From Desulfobacterales bacterium (lineage in GTDB: Bacteria > Desulfobacterota > Syntrophobacteria > B119-G9): DNA of 42,948 bases. Positions 8,397 through 18,271 of the stretch are shown here, piece after piece (position 1 is the stretch's first letter; each line of letters starts with the position of its first letter). Below the pieces are notes generated by a model, which searched no databases, was not told where the DNA came from, and saw nothing but the letters and a program-made list of their open reading frames with translations. The stretch covers positions 1 through 42,948 of the forward strand of contig JALSTM010000198.1 in the NCBI GenBank assembly GCA_026983715.1, in the 5' to 3' direction. A program made the position numbers and the translations under genes.

Positions 8397-11072
8397 TTGA
8401 AACCAAAGGTGGAGAGATTACATATTTCGGCAAGCCTTGCTCCTGTGCTGGAAAAAATTGGTGTTCCGGAAGCGGGAGAATTTGTTCCTGACCAGTTTCA
8501 GTTGGAAGCCCTTTCGTTGCTGGAGCATGTTGATGTTATAGTTACGGCACCAACGGGGGCGGGGAAAACGTGGATTGCTGAAAAGGCAATCGAGAGAGTT
8601 TTTGAAGCGGGTGGACGTTGCTGGTATGCCTGCCCGTTGAAAGCTTTATCCAATTCGATATACTCGGAATTTGGTAAAATATTTGGGGAACAAAACCTTG
8701 GTATACTTACTGGAGATCGAAAAGAAAACCCAAACGCTCCAATTATAGTCGGAACCACTGAAATATTGCGTAACCAGCTCTACGATGCCATGTCAGAAGG
8801 GGAAGATTTACCGGTTGACCTCGTGGTTCTCGATGAAGCTCATTACATAGGCGACGAAGAAAGGGGAGTGGTTTGGGAAGAGGTGTTGATTTACCTTCCG
8901 ACCAGGGTTAGGTTATTGCTTCTATCCGCAACCATTCATAATGCCAGGCAAATTGCAGACTGGTTAACGTGGCTGAGAAGTGTTCCGTGCGACCTCGTAT
9001 GCGTGGACGAAAGGCCCGTTCCTATCTACCCGTTGTTTCTTTTCCCGGAGGGAGAACTTTGTCCTCTAAACGGGAAAAAAGGCGTGTTGCCTAAAATTCT
9101 TAAAAAATCGAGCCAATACTATGGGAAGAGACGAAGACGAACATCGTTCCCTTCCGTTGTTCAGATCCTCAATTATTTGGAGCAGGCAAATCTTTTGCCG
9201 GCTATATTTTTTTTCAAATCGAGGAGTGATTGTGACAGAGCAGTTGATCAATGCCTGTGGTCACTTAAAAAAGGAGACCTCGAAAAGAAGGAAGTGGACT
9301 ATGAGTTTGGTTCCGAACTGTTAAGGTTTCTCGACAAAAAACCTTTTCTGAAGGATCACCGCCAGTTGCCGGCACTGGTAGAAGCAAGGGTTGGGGCTCA
9401 CCACGGAGGACAGCTTCCCATCTGGAAGGTCTTGCTTGAAACCATGATGAAGAAAGGCCACCTTAAGGCGATTTTTTCCACGTCAACGGTGGCGGCAGGT
9501 GTTAACTTTCCCGCCAGAACAGTGGTTCTGTTCCAAAGCGATCGATTTAACGGGGAAGGATTCGTGGAATTGACATCTACCGAGTTGCTACAAATGACCG
9601 GTAGGGCCGGACGGCGTGGCATGGACAAGATAGGGTTTGTACTACTTTATCCGGGGCCGTACCAGAGGCCTGAGGTAATCCACAACCTGTTAAAATCCCC
9701 TCCTGGATCGGTGGAGAGCCAGATTAAGGTAAATTTCAGCATGGTACTTAATCTCTTGCTGTCTCATAAACCCACCGAGGTTATGGAGATTTTTGCAAAT
9801 TCTCTTGCCACGTACCAGAGCATAGCGGCACAGGGTGATTTGCTGGAAAAAAGAGATAGGATTAGGGATAAGATTGAAGCGTTACTAACTGACGCCTACT
9901 GTTCAAACCTTGACGAATTGTTGCTCGTACGGGATAAGTACAAAAGTACCGTAAGAGATCTTGAGCGCGTTTCAGTTGAGATAGCACGGGAGTCAAGACT
10001 GCTTGCGCTTGAGCCCCACCTTGTTCCGGGTTCCGTTTTCAGAACGGCAAAAGGGGATACCTTTGTGGTCGTGGACAGGGAAAGGAAAAGAGGGCGTGAA
10101 GGAGTCCGTTGCTGGCGCCTTACGCCAATTTTTGAAGGTAAAAGTACCAAGGCCAGGTCATACTGGTTGAGGGTTGAAAAAATAACCAGCATCCTTGAGG
10201 ATTTAGTAAAATTGCCTGACGAAGTAGGGAGGGTGTTTCCGGACTCGTGGATGAAGCTTGTTAAAGAAGCGTGCCAGGAAGCAAGATTTATTTCTGTTGA
10301 TGAGCTGAAACCGGATGAAACCAGTGATAGGTGGAAAGAATTGATTGCAAAAGAACATGAAATCAGGGGCTTATTGGAGAAGTTACCGTGTCATAAGTGT
10401 TCTTTGCGTTTTACCTGTGTTGAGGGCAAACGATCTAAACTAAGGAAACTGATCAAGAAGTCGATGGTTTACGAGAAGCAGCTTCATGCAATTCAGTATC
10501 ACCTCTGGAAAGAATTCCAAAGGCACCTTACGCTTTTAAAGAATGAGGGGTATGTCACAGCTGGTGGCGAATTAACCTCTGATGGAATTTGGGCTTCTAG
10601 GTTGCGTCTTGATCAGCCTCTGTTGGTTTCCGAATGCATAAGGGGAAACCTTTTCCCGGATAATGATCCCGTACTTTTGAGTGCCTTGATGGCACCCTTT
10701 GTAAACGATAGAAGAAGTGACAAAGGAGGAGATTACGCCGCCCATCGAGGTAATGGCCACCTTTATCGACGGTTTTCCAGGCTAACGAAACGGCTTAACC
10801 CTCTAATCCGGCGTCTTAACAAGGAAGGATTTCCGTGCAATCCGCTCTCGTTTTGGCCGGCTTTGACCATCTACTTGTGGGCATCGGGAGAATCCTGGGA
10901 CGAAACGAGGCTTGAATGTGGAATCGACGAGGGGGATCTTGCCATGTTAATATTCAGAACTGCCGATAATCTTAGACAACTTACAGCGTTGTCTGAAACT
11001 CACCCTGACCTGGCAAATTGTGCCGAGGAAGCAATCAATTTGCTTCTGAGGGAACCGGTCTGTTATGATTAG
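8397..11072 (+). CDS. Ski2-like DEAD/DEAH-box helicase
   Basis: Walker A APTGAGKTW, DEAH box (VVLDEAH), SATIH motif III, QMTGRAGRRG motif VI; additional C-terminal Cys cluster CHKCSLRFTC. Confidence 0.88.
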   Translation: MKPKVERLHISASLAPVLEKIGVPEAGEFVPDQFQLEALSLLEHVDVIVTAPTGAGKTWIAEKAIERVFEAGGRCWYACPLKALSNSIYSEFGKIFGEQNLGILTGDRKENPNAPIIVGTTEILRNQLYDAMSEGEDLPVDLVVLDEAHYIGDEERGVVWEEVLIYLPTRVRLLLLSATIHNARQIADWLTWLRSVPCDLVCVDERPVPIYPLFLFPEGELCPLNGKKGVLPKILKKSSQYYGKRRRRTSFPSVVQILNYLEQANLLPAIFFFKSRSDCDRAVDQCLWSLKKGDLEKKEVDYEFGSELLRFLDKKPFLKDHRQLPALVEARVGAHHGGQLPIWKVLLETMMKKGHLKAIFSTSTVAAGVNFPARTVVLFQSDRFNGEGFVELTSTELLQMTGRAGRRGMDKIGFVLLYPGPYQRPEVIHNLLKSPPGSVESQIKVNFSMVLNLLLSHKPTEVMEIFANSLATYQSIAAQGDLLEKRDRIRDKIEALLTDAYCSNLDELLLVRDKYKSTVRDLERVSVEIARESRLLALEPHLVPGSVFRTAKGDTFVVVDRERKRGREGVRCWRLTPIFEGKSTKARSYWLRVEKITSILEDLVKLPDEVGRVFPDSWMKLVKEACQEARFISVDELKPDETSDRWKELIAKEHEIRGLLEKLPCHKCSLRFTCVEGKRSKLRKLIKKSMVYEKQLHAIQYHLWKEFQRHLTLLKNEGYVTAGGELTSDGIWASRLRLDQPLLVSECIRGNLFPDNDPVLLSALMAPFVNDRRSDKGGDYAAHRGNGHLYRRFSRLTKRLNPLIRRLNKEGFPCNPLSFWPALTIYLWASGESWDETRLECGIDEGDLAMLIFRTADNLRQLTALSETHPDLANCAEEAINLLLREPVCYD

Positions 11073-11163
11073 ACGCAGGACTTAAGATTGCAAGGGGGTA
11101 ACTATCATACTAAGGGGAAGTAAAACCACAGTATTTCTTCTACCGGTCTTCCTGGTTATTTTA

Positions 11164-12702
11164 ATGTCTGTGTTTACAACGGGGGCGAAAGGGAAGGAAA
11201 CATCAAGGAAAACAGACCTGAGTATTAAGCTTACCACTTGCCCGGACTATGTTGTTCCGGGGGAAACACTTCGCAATAAAATACGGGTTACTGCAATCAA
11301 TTCCGGGGATAAGGCCGTTGAGGCTACCGTGGAGCTCATTTTGAGTCGCAGAAAAGATTATGTTTGCCCGGTGCCATTTGCCGTTTACTGCCCTACCTAC
11401 AAAGATTATGTTCTTTTAAAAGGTGGTCGAATGCTCGTATCTCTTCCTCCCGGCGCCACGGAGATCACCTTTAAAGGTTCCAACGCCATTCCGCCTGATA
11501 CAAAAGAAGGAGTTTATTACATTGGCGCCGTTATTGATGCAGGGAACATGGTCCCTGAAACCAACGAAAAAAACAACGCATATTTTAAAAAGGTTTACGT
11601 TACTAAACAGGTCCCCAAGGATCAGAAACCAGACCTTGAAATAACCACTGCTGATGTGGTTGTAACCCCTAAAAGAACACCCGATGTTCCTGTGATGGTG
11701 TTTACGGTAACCGTGGAAAACAAGGGTAAAGGTATCTACAAGGCATTACCCGTTCCGGCAACGCTCAGGGTTGAAGATAGCACAAAAAAATGGACTGCAG
11801 AACTTGCGATACCAACCCTGATGCCCGGGGAATACGTTGAGCTGGCCTTGCCTCTGATGGAGTACAAAAAAGATCCTTCCTACATGGCCGGGGGAAGGGT
11901 TCACAAATTTTACGTTGTAATTGATTCGGGTAAAATCCCTGAGAGTAATAAAAAAAATAACGTATACGGACCTCTGGAAGTGACAATTCCGAAAGTAAAA
12001 CAAAAAGTACAGAAACAGGAGTTTCTCCCGGACCTAGTGGTAAAGGATATTGTTTTTGTAAAAGAATGTATCGTCGGAGTGATATTGCAAAATGCCGGAA
12101 AGGGTAAAGTTCCGGATAGCGTTTGGGAGACTCAGGATGGAGAAAAAGCTCGGGTTGTTCTCTACTTGTTCGACAAAAAATGGAGCGATAAATCTATCAC
12201 CGAAGTAGACCCCATGAGGCAACTTCAAGAGCCCGGAAGTGAAATGATCTACAAACCCGGATTAAAGATAAGGGTTAAAGGTAGAATTAAAGTGGCCATA
12301 GATCCGTTAAACTTTGTAAAGGAAGAGAATGAAAAAAATAATAGTAAAACAGTGACCCTTTTTTGCAAGCGCAGACCTGATCTTCAAATATCCCGAATAC
12401 TTGTGATTCCCAAGAGACCAAGGGTAAAAAAACCTGTGGAACTGCACATAACGGTTAAAAATACAGGGAAGGCTGCTGCAGGGAAAAGTAGTATTGCGGT
12501 ATTTGTGGGCAACGAACGCAAACCGAAGCTTTTTGATATTTCAAGGCTTCGCCCCGGGAGATCCGCTACCATCGTCAGAACTGTCAAGTTTGTTAGGGCT
12601 GAAAGAAAAAAACTTGTTGCGGTGGCGGATTATCGAAACGAGGTTAGAGAGCTTAAAGAGAGTAACAACAAAAAGGTAGCGTTTTTCAAAGTTTACAAGT
12701 AA
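11164..12702 (+). CDS. CARDB-repeat (cell-adhesion-related) exported protein
   Basis: Repeated CARDB signature ends: VPETNEKNNAY, IPESNKKNNVY, VKEENEKNNSK, VRELKESNNKK; hydrophobic sequence lies in frame upstream of the called ATG. Confidence 0.78.
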   Translation: MSVFTTGAKGKETSRKTDLSIKLTTCPDYVVPGETLRNKIRVTAINSGDKAVEATVELILSRRKDYVCPVPFAVYCPTYKDYVLLKGGRMLVSLPPGATEITFKGSNAIPPDTKEGVYYIGAVIDAGNMVPETNEKNNAYFKKVYVTKQVPKDQKPDLEITTADVVVTPKRTPDVPVMVFTVTVENKGKGIYKALPVPATLRVEDSTKKWTAELAIPTLMPGEYVELALPLMEYKKDPSYMAGGRVHKFYVVIDSGKIPESNKKNNVYGPLEVTIPKVKQKVQKQEFLPDLVVKDIVFVKECIVGVILQNAGKGKVPDSVWETQDGEKARVVLYLFDKKWSDKSITEVDPMRQLQEPGSEMIYKPGLKIRVKGRIKVAIDPLNFVKEENEKNNSKTVTLFCKRRPDLQISRILVIPKRPRVKKPVELHITVKNTGKAAAGKSSIAVFVGNERKPKLFDISRLRPGRSATIVRTVKFVRAERKKLVAVADYRNEVRELKESNNKKVAFFKVYK

Positions 12703-12767
12703 ACCGAGCACTGCAAATGCCCGTAGTAGCTTTTATTCGGTGGATTTACCAGGTAGCTTAAATTTTC

Positions 12768-12796
12768 TTGACTTTTTCACTAGTTGCAGCTAAATT
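12768..12796 (+). promoter_or_regulatory. Candidate sigma70-type promoter for the T6SS operon (TTGACT-17 nt-TAAATT)
   Basis: -35 TTGACT 12768-12773, 17-nt spacer, -10 TAAATT 12791-12796, in the only long gap (~200 bp) before the T6SS gene run. Confidence 0.35.
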
Positions 12797-12908
12797 CGAT
12801 CTAACATTTTGGTTTTTAATGATTTTTCAGTTTTGATGCGTATTTGAGTTTCATTTTCCGTCGTTAAGTCAGGGCGGTGATTCCTCGCTAAGCAAGGTAT
12901 CATTTGTT

Positions 12909-15530
12909 TTGATCATTCCTATTTTGGCCTGGAGAAAATCGGTGGTAGCTTTGCAAGAAATAAAGACAATACCATTTTATGGGTATGCCCGTTTGCATCT
13001 TTGTCTGAGGACACCCCCTAAGGGTGTCCCGCTGGAGAATGTTCCCGACCCTTTTGTTAGACTGTCAAAGATGGATCCAACGGGGCGCTGGTTTGTCGGA
13101 ATAGTAAAAACTGATCTTGGTAATCCACTGATGCCCGTTGCAGTACGTATTTTGAGAGACACCGTAAGCGGGGGGGGAGACGGAAATGTCTCAAATGCCA
13201 AGATAGACAGCTTATGGGAGCAGGAACACATACTTTCATCCGGTATCTCAGAATATTCCGGCTCCGTCTACACCTTCTCTTTCTGTGAAGCAAAGGGAGG
13301 GAAGATCAGGAAGAACCTTCCGCTTTTGTTTTGCAAGAGAAAGAAAGGCTTTTTCTCCCCGGTATGCCCGTACTGCGGGCGCAAGATGACGGAGTGCAGG
13401 GAAGATGATTTATTGAGCCAGGTGTCTCTAAAGCCCTATTCTAAAAGCCTCAGGAGATATCTGTACTGCCCGGATTGTTCTCCTGAAGGCAGATACAAAC
13501 CGGCTTTCTTTGCAAAGGAATTGGTGGAATCAGAAAAAAGCAATCCGCTTGTAACGGACAGGTTTGGCCTTATTTCCTTGTGGTCGAAGGCTGAGTTCAA
13601 GCCTTCGGAAGATAACGTGCTTCCATGCGTGAAATGTGACTCCCTTGAAAGATGTTTCCCACAGGAGAAGAAACTGGGTGAAGCGGCCAAGCTTTTGTAC
13701 CCGTTTTCCTTTTATGATTTCTATGCCTCGGTCCGTGCTTTTGCCCCGTTTAGCCTCGAAACCGTGTCAGAATTGATTGGGGGAAAACCGGTGGAAGAAG
13801 TGCACGAGCTGGCAAAAGGTGCCCGAGACGAAATTGGTACGAGAATCACGAAGGATCTGTTGAATCTGGTGAAAGAAAGGCCTTTTTACTTCTCTGCAGA
13901 AGTTGGCACATCGTGTCCATCTGCCACTGAAATCTTTGCACTGAAATTGAATCTTTATTATCAAGTAGTTAAATATGTAGCATCGGCCTGGAATATTACG
14001 AAATCACCTCTGATTGTTATCAGCCCTGATAATTTCTCGGTAACTCTCTTAGACAGTAACCCGTTTTTACCGATATCGTGGAGCCTCAAAGTCGAACCAT
14101 GTTACCTAACTTCTGTCCTCTACAAGCACCTTGCTTTTGGCGAACCGGAACGCCCGGAAGAAGAAGATGCCCCGTTGTCTCCCCTTTTCAGCGTTAGGCC
14201 GGAGTTTATGAAGGTTGACCCTAAGAAAATTGGGAAGAAAATTTACGGTAACCTCCTTATCGACAAGTGCGAATTGCTAGATTCGGAATCCAGGGTTAAA
14301 ATTTTGGGTTCCATTAGGGTTTCGGGATCCCAGGTAGCCCTTGAGGAGTCTGGTTTTATTAGGGTGGAGCTGGGTTTTGAGCAAGGATTTTCAAGAAATC
14401 TTTCCGTGATGTTCCAGGTTAGGAGGGCGACTCCGACGGAAGCCGATCTTGTTTCTGTTCCGTTGTCCTTGAATGTAGACGAGATACAGCAGTTTCAGAT
14501 TTTGGAAAGCCAGCCCCCATTTGAAGTGGGTTTTCAATTTCTGCCCAGCTACACGGTTTCAACAGATCTTTACTCGGTTGGTCTCATGGGCCTAAAGCTT
14601 TTTCTGTGTAACCGGAAACAGTCCCTTGATGATGTTTTGAGCAGGATTGAGGAACGGAAAGACAGGATCAAAGAACGATTGGTCGATCCCGAGGTACTGG
14701 AAAATCCTCAGGCGTTTTTTAACGGGTTGGAAGAACTTGAAGAATTACTAGATAGTTCCAATATTTTCTATGAAAGTGCTGAAAAAGGAAAAACAGCGTC
14801 TGATCTCAATAGGTCTACCTGGAATAACCTTTTGTATTGCCTCGTAAAGATGATTTTCTCGTCTCCCGGTACAGGATATCTCAGGGATGAAACTGTTGAC
14901 TACTCCGGGGTGTGGAAGGCCGTTATTAATGACCTTGAAGACATCCGGAAAGAATGTAGCGGGTGGAAAGTCTCTGCAGAAAAAGAAGTTGCTGTTCCAG
15001 AAAAGAAAAGAGTTGAAGAAAAGAAAAAAAGTGAAATAGGTAAGATCCTCCAGGCACTATTGTCTGATTTGTCGTGGCTTGAGCCTGAAAAGGAGAAACC
15101 GGTTCCCGGGAAGGCGGTAGAGGAACGTATCCCCCCGGAAGTTAGGGAAATAAGTAAAGATGAGCTTGACAGGGTTGCCCCGGCTCCGGAGGTACCAAAA
15201 CCGGAAGTCGGTGAAATGGTGGAAAACCAGACGCTCACCGGAACTATGCCTCCTGGAAAGCATCGTGAAGTTGCCCCGCCACCAATTCCGGAGCCTGAGA
15301 AAGAACCTGAACCAAAGAGAGAACCCCCAGAGTTGGATGATCTGGATAAAACAATTGTTTTACCATCTTCGCCAAGGAAGAGGAGCAAGGTATCGCCATC
15401 ACCGGAGACAAAAATTGGTGATGAAATTCCCGCGGTAGAAGAAGATGCCGAAAAGAAGAAAAAGGAGAAGGATGAAGAGGTCTTTCTGGATGAAACAATT
15501 GTTATAAGAAAGAAACCAAAGAAAAAGTAG
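12909..15530 (+). CDS. T6SS-associated kinase-like (probably degenerate) protein with zinc-ribbon Cys motifs and C-terminal FHA-ligand-like TIVL/TIVI motifs
   Basis: CPYCGRKMTEC...CPDC and CVKCDSLERC; TDLYSVGLMGLKLFL resembling kinase subdomain IX; acidic/Pro/Lys-rich tail with DLDKTIVL and FLDETIVI. Confidence 0.5.
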   Translation: MIIPILAWRKSVVALQEIKTIPFYGYARLHLCLRTPPKGVPLENVPDPFVRLSKMDPTGRWFVGIVKTDLGNPLMPVAVRILRDTVSGGGDGNVSNAKIDSLWEQEHILSSGISEYSGSVYTFSFCEAKGGKIRKNLPLLFCKRKKGFFSPVCPYCGRKMTECREDDLLSQVSLKPYSKSLRRYLYCPDCSPEGRYKPAFFAKELVESEKSNPLVTDRFGLISLWSKAEFKPSEDNVLPCVKCDSLERCFPQEKKLGEAAKLLYPFSFYDFYASVRAFAPFSLETVSELIGGKPVEEVHELAKGARDEIGTRITKDLLNLVKERPFYFSAEVGTSCPSATEIFALKLNLYYQVVKYVASAWNITKSPLIVISPDNFSVTLLDSNPFLPISWSLKVEPCYLTSVLYKHLAFGEPERPEEEDAPLSPLFSVRPEFMKVDPKKIGKKIYGNLLIDKCELLDSESRVKILGSIRVSGSQVALEESGFIRVELGFEQGFSRNLSVMFQVRRATPTEADLVSVPLSLNVDEIQQFQILESQPPFEVGFQFLPSYTVSTDLYSVGLMGLKLFLCNRKQSLDDVLSRIEERKDRIKERLVDPEVLENPQAFFNGLEELEELLDSSNIFYESAEKGKTASDLNRSTWNNLLYCLVKMIFSSPGTGYLRDETVDYSGVWKAVINDLEDIRKECSGWKVSAEKEVAVPEKKRVEEKKKSEIGKILQALLSDLSWLEPEKEKPVPGKAVEERIPPEVREISKDELDRVAPAPEVPKPEVGEMVENQTLTGTMPPGKHREVAPPPIPEPEKEPEPKREPPELDDLDKTIVLPSSPRKRSKVSPSPETKIGDEIPAVEEDAEKKKKEKDEEVFLDETIVIRKKPKKK

Positions 15531-15540
15531 GATCAAGATT

Positions 15541-16314
15541 ATGATGCAGATAGAGCTTCAGGCACTCTCAAAGGAAGTGGATAATCTGTATTCCAGCCTA
15601 GCGGACAAGCCTTTCGAAGAAAAGGTGGAGCTGTTTAAGGATTTCTTTGTTGCTCGATTTGCGAGTCAAAATCCTCTGAAGACCAAGAAGATGCTTTTAA
15701 GCCTGAAAGAACATTATAATCCAGAAGGTATGCAAAAAGCGGGAGGGGTTTCAGGGAAAAATATTGAAAAGCTGAACGCAATTATTAAAACCGTCACGGG
15801 TAAGGATGCTCCAGATCTAGGATCAGAGGACGTAGAAGAATTGGTTGAAAGATTGTGCAGTTCCATTGATACTGTTTTTGAAAGTGTAAATGAAATAATC
15901 ACTGCTATTAATAGAACATCCCCCCTTCTAGGGGAGGATGCCGGGGCGTTGACGGTAAGACAGGTCATTAGAGAAAGGTTGGATCAAACCATCGACCCTG
16001 GAGGTGTTCCGCTAAAGGAGCACCTTGAAAAAATAAAGTTAGCCTTCAAGGTGTCATTGGAATCATTCAAGGAAGCTATTCAAGAAAAGTTTAGGGAAGT
16101 TATCGAGGAAATTTCTCCTGAGAAACTGGCGGAAGATATTGGGGGAAAAGGGATGAAAATAGGTCCCATGTATAAGGCTTCCCTGTTCGATGCCTATGAA
16201 CAGAAATATCGGAGACTTTACCAGTTTATGGAAAAGGGGCATTTACTACAAGAAGTGGTACTGGTATTTGAGAGGAAGTTTGGAAACAAGTTAATACAAG
16301 GAGAGAGAAAATGA
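15541..16314 (+). CDS. T6SS-associated protein resembling the C-terminal domain of TagH/Fha proteins, lacking an FHA domain
   Basis: Helical; VPLKEHLEKIKLAFKVSLESFKEAI...ISPEKLAED...YKASLFDAYEQKYRRLYQ...VFERKF resembles the VI_FHA C-terminal region; located just upstream of tssJ. Confidence 0.5.
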   Translation: MMQIELQALSKEVDNLYSSLADKPFEEKVELFKDFFVARFASQNPLKTKKMLLSLKEHYNPEGMQKAGGVSGKNIEKLNAIIKTVTGKDAPDLGSEDVEELVERLCSSIDTVFESVNEIITAINRTSPLLGEDAGALTVRQVIRERLDQTIDPGGVPLKEHLEKIKLAFKVSLESFKEAIQEKFREVIEEISPEKLAEDIGGKGMKIGPMYKASLFDAYEQKYRRLYQFMEKGHLLQEVVLVFERKFGNKLIQGERK

Positions 16315-16868
16315 ATGAGAGAGGAGGAAGAGCAGATATGACTGGTCATCGGATAAGAAATACTATTTATAAGTTTACTTTTTTGTTGCTGTTATTGTCT
16401 TTTATTGCCGCATGTGCAAGTGCACCGAGTGAGCCTATGCCAACTTACAAGAGAGAGGCGGTTCACTTGACTCTCACTGCATCGCCCCAGGTCAACCTTT
16501 ATGACGGGCTTCCCCATGCGACAGTGCTTTGTGTTTATCAACTGTCCAATCCCAACGTATATCAACAAATGTTGGAAGAAGTAGATGGTGTGAACAAGCT
16601 ATTGTCGTGCGAAAATTTCGACGCCAGTGTGGTGTCGAGAAGAAGGATCGTAGTTCAGCCCGGTGATAAGAAGGTCGTGGTGATGGATAGGGCAGAAGGA
16701 GCCAGGTACCTGGCGATTGTTGCGGGATATTACAAGAGAATGCCAGGTAGTTTTAGCCGATTGGTTCCTTTCCCTGTCGTTGAGACCGGGGGATTTTCCA
16801 AGAGAAAGGAACTGGGAAAAATAACGCTAGATATTGAACTTGGAAGCGAAGGAATAGTTAAGCCATGA
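16311..16868 (+). CDS. tssJ: T6SS outer-membrane lipoprotein TssJ
   Basis: Lipobox FIAAC; TLTASPQVNLYDGLPHATVLCVYQLSNPNVYQQM...L...VVQPGDKKVVVMDRAEGARYLAIVAGYY typical of TssJ. Confidence 0.9.
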   Translation: MNERGGRADMTGHRIRNTIYKFTFLLLLLSFIAACASAPSEPMPTYKREAVHLTLTASPQVNLYDGLPHATVLCVYQLSNPNVYQQMLEEVDGVNKLLSCENFDASVVSRRRIVVQPGDKKVVVMDRAEGARYLAIVAGYYKRMPGSFSRLVPFPVVETGGFSKRKELGKITLDIELGSEGIVKP

Positions 16869-18271
16869 AATTTGTTAAACCGGTCTTCTGGCACGAGGGG
16901 CTATTTTTGCAGCCCCAGCATTTTCAGGTACTGGATCTGTTTCATCAGCAGCGGGAGTCTCAGATACTTTCTCTGTTGAAAAATTATGCCTGGGGTTTTT
17001 TGGATCTTGTTATAAGAACACCGGCACTCGAAAACCAGGTATTTGACCTGGATAAAGTTGAAATGGTATTCCCTGACGGGACATACGTGAAAGTTCCCGG
17101 GAATGCCAGGGTAAGTGGTCGTTCGTTTGAACAAATGTGGGACATTGAAGGAAGACCTCTCCCGGTATATCTTGGTCTTCGCAAGTGGTATGAGGACCGC
17201 CCGAATGTGTCTGCTAGCACCGAAGGAGCTACTCTTAAGGGGGTGCTCCCGGTAAATGGCCAGACTCGCTATGTCGTTGACGAAGTACCCGAAACTATCA
17301 GTGATATTTTTGCTCACCAGAGCGATGCACAGGTCAAATTCCTATACTATAACCTCGAAATCTTGTTTGAGCCGGAATTGGAAGAAGCCGGTGACGTTGA
17401 GCTTGTGAAGGTGGCAGAATTGGTGAGAAGTGAAGAAGTTGTGCGGATAGACAGGGGATATGTACCGCCGCTCTTCTGGGCCAATGCTTCTGAAAGGCTA
17501 TGGGGACTTGTCAAGGAAATTCGTGATCTTCTGACATCCAGGGGACAGGAATTTGCGGAATACAAAAAGGAACAACTGGGACAGGTTCCCCAGTTCGGAA
17601 GCCAGGATTTGCTCTTCCTGCTGGCGCTTCGCAGCTTAAACAGGTATATTCCCATCTTGCACCACATAACGGAAGTCGGAAAGTTTCATCCCTTTGAGAT
17701 TTACGGTCTCTTCAGACAACTCGTGGGAGAACTCTCCTCTTTCTCCAGCAACTATGATGCACTGGGAAGCAGCAACGAAGAAGCCGAGATTCCGGCTTAT
17801 GATCACCAGGATCTGTGGCCCTGTTTTCGCATTGTTCGTGAAAGAATAGTAAGGCTACTGAATGAGATTACTACTGGTCCCGAGTACGTGATTGATCTTC
17901 TCTTCGATGGCACGTACTACAGTGCTGACCTGGAGGAAAGAATATTCAAGGGTGTTAACCGTTACTACCTTGTTCTTGAATCCTCCCTTGATAAAAAGGA
18001 AATCATATCCATGGTGGAGCAGACTGCTAAAATAGGATCGAGGGAGCAATTACCCTTTTTGATTGCGAGAGCCCTTCCCGGTCTTGAAGCTAGGAACCTC
18101 CCCGTTCCGCCTCCAGAGCTTCCCCGCAGACCAAACGCTACGTATTTCGAACTGGATACTCATTCCGACCACTGGTTGAGAATCCGGGAGGGATTAAACA
18201 TGGGAATCTTTTTCGAGACTCCATTGCCAGATTTAAAAGCTCAATTGATGGTGGTTTATGAGAGAAGATAG
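16865..18271 (+). CDS. tssK: T6SS baseplate protein TssK
   Basis: KPVFWHEGLFLQPQHFQ N-terminal motif; order J-K-L-M. Confidence 0.95.
   Translation: MKFVKPVFWHEGLFLQPQHFQVLDLFHQQRESQILSLLKNYAWGFLDLVIRTPALENQVFDLDKVEMVFPDGTYVKVPGNARVSGRSFEQMWDIEGRPLPVYLGLRKWYEDRPNVSASTEGATLKGVLPVNGQTRYVVDEVPETISDIFAHQSDAQVKFLYYNLEILFEPELEEAGDVELVKVAELVRSEEVVRIDRGYVPPLFWANASERLWGLVKEIRDLLTSRGQEFAEYKKEQLGQVPQFGSQDLLFLLALRSLNRYIPILHHITEVGKFHPFEIYGLFRQLVGELSSFSSNYDALGSSNEEAEIPAYDHQDLWPCFRIVRERIVRLLNEITTGPEYVIDLLFDGTYYSADLEERIFKGVNRYYLVLESSLDKKEIISMVEQTAKIGSREQLPFLIARALPGLEARNLPVPPPELPRRPNATYFELDTHSDHWLRIREGLNMGIFFETPLPDLKAQLMVVYERR

Noticed and set aside
14900-15388. 162-aa minus-strand ORF (Ser/Gly-rich) opposite the kinase-like gene tail
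   Set aside because: Composition is the mirror of the Lys/Glu/Pro-rich low-complexity tail on the plus strand; shadow ORF.
12909-15530. Calling the kinase-like protein an active PpkA
   Set aside because: No Hanks-type catalytic loop (HRD...N) or DFG motif could be read; zinc-ribbon architecture differs from PpkA.
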